Below, piece after piece: positions 60,459 through 64,000 of a stretch of DNA of 64,000 nucleotides (its first letter is position 1; every line of letters begins with the position of its first letter). Location: positions 3,282,001 through 3,346,000 of the forward strand of contig NZ_CP116805.1 in NCBI RefSeq assembly GCF_028463845.1, in the 5' to 3' direction. The translations under genes and the position numbers were made by a program. This DNA comes from Gimibacter soli (GTDB lineage: Bacteria > Pseudomonadota > Alphaproteobacteria > Sphingomonadales > Kordiimonadaceae). The notes under the pieces are model-generated. The model saw only the letters and a program-made list of their open reading frames with translations, was not told where the DNA came from and ran no database searches.

Positions 60459-61274
60459 TCAGGCCGTCTTGGCAGCACCGCGGCGGGCGCGTTTGATCAC
60501 GCGTTCCATCGGCGCATGCAGGCGGTCGTTCGCAGCGATCACCGAGCCCGACTTCAGCATGTCCTGCCCGCCTGTAATATCGGACACATAGCCGCCCGCT
60601 TCCTTGACGATCAGGATGCCGGCCGCGATGTCCCATGACTGCAGATTGTCTTCCCAGTAACCGTCGAAACGACCGGCGGCAACATAGGCAAGATCAAGGG
60701 AAGCTGCGCCAAACCGACGGATGCCGGCGACATTCGGGGCGAATTCGGCAAGCTCGGCCTGGAAGGTGTCGTGACCGTCCTTGCCCTTGAAGGGGATGCC
60801 GGTGGCGAGAAGGGCTGCTTCCATCTTGTCGCGGCCCGAAACGCGCAGGCGCGTGTCATTCAGGTAGGCGCCCTGGCCTTTTTCGGCCCAGAACAGTTCA
60901 TCAACGATGGGGTTATAGACAACACCGGCGACGATCTCGCCTTTTTCTTCCACGGCGACGGAAAGCGCGAAGTGCGGCAGGCCGTGCAGGAAGTTGGTGG
61001 TGCCATCAAGGGGATCGATGATGAAGCGCACGTCTTCGCGCTTGCCGGGGATTTCGCCATGCTCTTCCATCAGGAAGCCGAAATCGGGGCGACCGCGCGA
61101 CAATTCTTCATAGAGGGCTTTTTCGGTGCGCTTGTCAGCAGCCGATACGAAATCCGCGGGGCCCTTTTTGGAGACCTGCAGCTGTTCCACCTCGCCGAAA
61201 TCGCGGCGCAGGTTACGGCTCGCTTTCATGACGGCGGAAACGATGACATTCATCAGGGGAGAACGGCGCGACAT
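60459..61274 (-). CDS. suhB: Inositol monophosphatase family enzyme
   Basis: This 271-residue metal-dependent phosphatase has the metal motif EEHGEI (Glu70/71), IDPLDGTTNFLHG (Asp87, Asp90) and a WDIAAG block. It hydrolyses myo-inositol 1-phosphate; in enterobacteria the same protein also acts in rRNA maturation. AGGAGGGATTATCCC precedes the ATG. The GSVIAANDRLHA C-terminus is typical of SuhB-like members. Confidence 0.93.
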   Translation of the reverse strand: MSRRSPLMNVIVSAVMKASRNLRRDFGEVEQLQVSKKGPADFVSAADKRTEKALYEELSRGRPDFGFLMEEHGEIPGKREDVRFIIDPLDGTTNFLHGLPHFALSVAVEEKGEIVAGVVYNPIVDELFWAEKGQGAYLNDTRLRVSGRDKMEAALLATGIPFKGKDGHDTFQAELAEFAPNVAGIRRFGAASLDLAYVAAGRFDGYWEDNLQSWDIAAGILIVKEAGGYVSDITGGQDMLKSGSVIAANDRLHAPMERVIKRARRGAAKTA

Positions 61275-61332
61275 GGGATAATCCCTCCTTTAAGGGCACA
61301 ACTCGGACACAACATTAGAAAGAGCGAAGACC

Positions 61333-61352
61333 GCCCCGGCCGCAGCCGGGGC
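61333..61352 (-). terminator. Hairpin downstream of efp
   Basis: GCCCCGGC (61333-61340) pairs perfectly with GCCGGGGC (61345-61352) around the tetraloop CGCA, 14 bases after the efp stop on the minus strand. The following minus-strand sequence is only moderately T-rich, so termination is probable rather than sure. Confidence 0.6.
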
Positions 61353-61366
61353 AGCTGAAACGGATA

Positions 61367-61930
61367 TTATTCGGCGCGGGTCGAATATTCGTGCGTCTCG
61401 GTCAGCACGACGATGCGGTCACCGATATTGATGAACGGGGGCACCATGACGCGGATGCCGTTGTCCATGATCGCCGGCTTGTAGCTCGAAGCGGCGGTCT
61501 GGCCCTTCACGACGGGCTCGGTTTCGGTGACTTCCAGAACGACCTTCTCCGGCAGCGAAACGCCAAGCGGGGTTTCTTCGAAGAATTCGATCACGGCGAT
61601 CATATTGTCCTGCAGGAAGACCGACGCCTCGCCGATATCGTCGGCGGTCAGTTCGATCTGGTCGTAGGTTTCCTGGTTCATGAAAATGAACTTTTCACCT
61701 TCGGCATACAGGAACTGATAGTCACGCTGCTCAAGGGTGACGCGCTCGACCTTGTCAGCAGAACGGAAGCGCTCGTTGAGCTTGGTGCCGTCGCGCAGGT
61801 TCTTCATCTCGACCTGCATGAAAGCGCCGCCTTTGCCGGGCATCGTGTGTTGGGTTTTGGTGACGCGCCACAGGCCGCCGTTATGCTCGAGCACGTTGCC
61901 GATACGGATCGAGTTGCCGTCGATCTTCAT
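61367..61930 (-). CDS. efp: Translation elongation factor P
   Basis: This 187-residue factor helps ribosomes form Pro-Pro bonds. It starts [23 protein letters not shown] and has the modification site Lys33 in the loop [10 protein letters not shown], matching the lysine-type EF-P whose lysine is beta-lysylated; the domain III OB fold ends HEYSTRAE. The ATG at 61930 follows GAGGAAGTCCCC. No epmA or epmB is in the window. Confidence 0.97.
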   Translation of the reverse strand: MKIDGNSIRIGNVLEHNGGLWRVTKTQHTMPGKGGAFMQVEMKNLRDGTKLNERFRSADKVERVTLEQRDYQFLYAEGEKFIFMNQETYDQIELTADDIGEASVFLQDNMIAVIEFFEETPLGVSLPEKVVLEVTETEPVVKGQTAASSYKPAIMDNGIRVMVPPFINIGDRIVVLTETHEYSTRAE

Positions 61931-62219
61931 GGGGACTTCCTCACAAGGTCTAATAAAGCCAAAGAACGTTCGGCCCGATTGTGGCACAATCCAGATGGCG
62001 CGCCGGGGCCGGGTCGGCGCCGCATGTATCAGATTTTAGGATGGGGGGCAATGGGGGATTGGCGAACGCCATTGTCGTGGTGTTCGATATTTAGCAACAC
62101 AGACTATACATTTGTATGTCTATGCTTCCAACGTGCCCAACGTCATATTCCGGATCAGTTGAACAACACGGCGCGGCAACAGGGCCAGCCGGTAAACAAG
62201 ACAGATACGGAGACCAACA

Positions 62220-62696
62220 ATGACCACCAAAGCACAAATCTTCGGCGCCACCCTGCCGGTTCCCTCGATCGAATCCATCGTCGGCAAGTTTTCCGACCAT
62301 GCCGATACCCTCGTCCGCGTTGCAACGGGCCTTTTCCTGATGCCCCACGGCGCCCAGAAACTGTTCGGCTGGTTCGGCGGCTACGGCCTTGAAGCCACCG
62401 GCCAGTTCTTCCAGACCCAGATGGGCTTCTCGAACGGTTACCTTGCGGCCCTCGGCGCCGGTTCGGTCGAATTCTTCGGCGGGCTGCTTCTCGCCCTCGG
62501 CCTCTTCACCCGGCCTGCTGCCATCGCAGTCCTCGTGATGCTTGCTGTTGCCAGCACCTTCCACCTCGGCGCCGGCTTCTTCTGGACGTCGGGCGGCTGG
62601 GAATATCCGGTTCTCTGGGCAATCCTCGCACTTGGCTACGCCGTGAAAGGCGGCGGCCGCTTCAGCCTCGACAACGCCCTCGGCAACCGCATCTGA
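62220..62696 (+). CDS. DoxX family membrane protein
   Basis: This 158-residue protein has four transmembrane helices and the DoxX core (LVRVATGLFLMPHGAQKLFGWFGGYGLEATGQFF, GAGSVEFFGGLLLALGLFTRPAAI). Function in bacteria is poorly known, often linked to redox stress. The ATG follows ACGGAGACCAACA. It precedes a thioredoxin-fold protein gene. Confidence 0.92.
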   Translation: MTTKAQIFGATLPVPSIESIVGKFSDHADTLVRVATGLFLMPHGAQKLFGWFGGYGLEATGQFFQTQMGFSNGYLAALGAGSVEFFGGLLLALGLFTRPAAIAVLVMLAVASTFHLGAGFFWTSGGWEYPVLWAILALGYAVKGGGRFSLDNALGNRI

Positions 62697-62786
62697 AGCC
62701 GGTAACATCATCGTCAAGGAAACGTGACGGGACTTGGGTCCCGTCGCTTTCTATAAAGCAGCCGGTATGTTCAAGGGGAGACTGAC

Positions 62787-63350
62787 ATGCGCCTTTTTAC
62801 CGCCCTCTATTTTCTTCTGATGATCGTTACCCTGCCCGCGCGCGCCGATGCGCCGGAAGACCTCGGGCCCGCCGTCGGCACCAATATCGCCGCGCTCATC
62901 AAGGCGCCGGACCAGAACGGCAAGCCGCGCGCCTTTGCCGATCTTGTGGGCGAGAAAGGCGCAGTTGTCGTCTTCTTCCGGTCGGCCAAATGGTGCCCCT
63001 ACTGCCAGCTGCAGCTGATTGACCTCAACCTGCATGCCGAAACCATGGCATCAGACATGGGCTATAATATCGTCGGCGTCAGCTACGACACCGAAGACAA
63101 TCTCGCCACCTTCACCAAGAAATGGCAGGTGAATTACCCGCTGCTGTCCGATGAAGGCTCCAGGATCATCAACGAGATGGGCATCCTGAACGACGAATTC
63201 CGCCCCGGCCATTATGCCTACGGCGTGCCCCATCCGCTGATCGCCATCACCGACAAATCGGGCAACATCCGCGCCAAGCTGCATGAAAAAGCCTACCGCG
63301 ACCGCCCGCAGATCGAAGCGATCTTCGAGGCGATCAAGGGGCTGAACTGA
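62787..63350 (+). CDS. Exported AhpC/TSA-type thioredoxin-fold protein
   Basis: This 187-residue protein has a signal peptide (MRLFTALYFLLMIVTLPARADA) and a peroxiredoxin/thioredoxin fold with the redox site Cys70-Pro-Tyr-Cys73 (FRSAKWCPYCQLQLIDL). GVSYDTEDNLATFTKKW is typical of AhpC/TSA proteins. A CPYC pair suggests disulfide reductase or peroxidase chemistry in the periplasm. AAGGGGAGACTGAC precedes the ATG. It may partner the upstream DoxX protein in redox defence, which is inferred. Confidence 0.9.
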   Translation: MRLFTALYFLLMIVTLPARADAPEDLGPAVGTNIAALIKAPDQNGKPRAFADLVGEKGAVVVFFRSAKWCPYCQLQLIDLNLHAETMASDMGYNIVGVSYDTEDNLATFTKKWQVNYPLLSDEGSRIINEMGILNDEFRPGHYAYGVPHPLIAITDKSGNIRAKLHEKAYRDRPQIEAIFEAIKGLN

Positions 63351-63353
63351 CGC

Positions 63354-63956
63354 TCAAGCGGTCGCGGCGCCCATCCGGCGCCTCGCGGCCGCGGCGGCGA
63401 GGCCAAATCCCAACACCATCATCAGCCAGGTGCTGGGCTCAGGAAGTGTCCCGAGAACCATATAATCAATATTCATGCCGTGGCCGAATGAAACTGCGGG
63501 CGCCAGTTCCAGTGTCAGCCATGAAAGGCGCTCAAACCCTTCTGGCAAGTCAAAAGTACCGGCCTCCGTCATTTCGAATACGGAACCGTTGCTGCCGGTC
63601 CACCTCTTGAATCCGACATCGCCCCCCCCCAAGAAGGAAATATTGAGGCTCAGAAAATTGAAAAGGGCGCCATCTGTCCTTTCAACTTTCATCCGGAAGA
63701 CCGGATAGTCCAGAGGCTCAACATGAGCGGTCAGGTTGCTCGGATTCCTGTGGACATCAATATGACCGGCAAGGGTATAGAATTTATACCCTGCCTCTTC
63801 ATAGGAATGGCCCCAGTCGATATAGTAACCGCAGTCCTCTTCGTTCATGTCAAAGCAGTCGACTGCGTCCCCATAAAAATCAATGGTGGTTGCAGCTGTC
63901 GCGGGCCATGCCAAAGCCAAAATAAAAACAAGCATCGTCCAGATACGTGATGTCAT
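63354..63956 (-). CDS. PEP-CTERM sorting-signal protein, unknown function
   Basis: This 200-residue secreted protein has a signal peptide (ending near ATAA) and a C-terminal sorting signal LPEPSTWLMMVLGFGLAAAAARRR, the PEP-CTERM tripartite motif (PEP, hydrophobic helix, basic end). The middle is a beta-rich domain of unknown fold. Such proteins are processed by exosortase/PEP-CTERM systems and placed in the extracellular matrix; no exosortase gene is in this window. Confidence 0.9.
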   Translation of the reverse strand: MTSRIWTMLVFILALAWPATAATTIDFYGDAVDCFDMNEEDCGYYIDWGHSYEEAGYKFYTLAGHIDVHRNPSNLTAHVEPLDYPVFRMKVERTDGALFNFLSLNISFLGGGDVGFKRWTGSNGSVFEMTEAGTFDLPEGFERLSWLTLELAPAVSFGHGMNIDYMVLGTLPEPSTWLMMVLGFGLAAAAARRRMGAATA

Positions 63957-64000
63957 ATTGCTTGCCTCCGATGTGCACAGCTACACCGTAACACAGCTTA

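Overview
This window looks like chromosomal DNA from a high-GC alphaproteobacterium. The evidence is an F1-only ATP synthase operon (atpHAGDC without the Fo genes), a TrcR/DUF1013 cell-cycle regulator, DUF1192 and DUF465 proteins, a full CtrA-type box (TTAA-N7-TTAAC), a ROSE-like RNA thermometer before hsp20, an alphaproteobacterial RpoH-type promoter and a PEP-CTERM protein. The order rplU-rpmA-obgE-proB-proA-nadD-rsfS-rlmH-gpmI-envC-ctpA-(polysaccharide deacetylase)-rppH is also usual for the class. The order is not certain; something near Kordiimonadales or Rhodospirillales is a guess from overall character. There is no prophage, insertion sequence, rRNA operon or CRISPR array.

Layout. Positions 1-4118 (minus) hold an unusual cluster: two helical lipoproteins, a small helical protein and a subtilisin-like protease cut by the window edge. 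Positions 4281-10511 (minus) are a CzcCBA-type heavy-metal efflux operon with its own promoter, a small His-rich first gene and a terminator hairpin. tRNA-Ser(CGA) follows, then a LysE exporter converging on an Lrp-type regulator, an ACT-like small protein and a nitronate monooxygenase. A calcium-binding RTX protein with two EF-hand loops (13690-15216) lies behind a CtrA box.

Positions 15833-27762 (plus) are the conserved housekeeping block: ribosomal proteins L21 and L27, a ribosome-assembly GTPase, proline and NAD synthesis, ribosome silencing and 23S methylation, phosphoglycerate mutase, then cell-wall and envelope proteins and RNA pyrophosphohydrolase. A fold-III ornithine/lysine decarboxylase faces the other way behind a structured leader. 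Two tandem PAS_5 proteins and the atp operon (30664-35558, minus) follow.

Positions 35800-50800 mix DNA repair/replication (priA), carbon metabolism (transaldolase), purine synthesis (purE-purK), a diguanylate cyclase, ubiX, the cell-cycle regulator trcR and many small conserved proteins. Within it, a GIY-YIG nuclease gene is tightly bracketed by two inverted REP-like hairpins and may be a small mobile unit. Positions 50785-64000 carry hsp20 with its thermometer, rpmE, an ABC exporter, a proton-channel/OmpA/serine-hydrolase operon, galactose mutarotase, a GST, an inositol monophosphatase, efp, DoxX, a thioredoxin-fold protein and a PEP-CTERM protein.

The points most worth a second look are the GIY-YIG/inverted-repeat unit, the CtrA-boxed RTX/EF-hand protein, the protease-lipoprotein cluster, the channel-OmpA-hydrolase operon and the structured leaders of hsp20, the decarboxylase and rplU.
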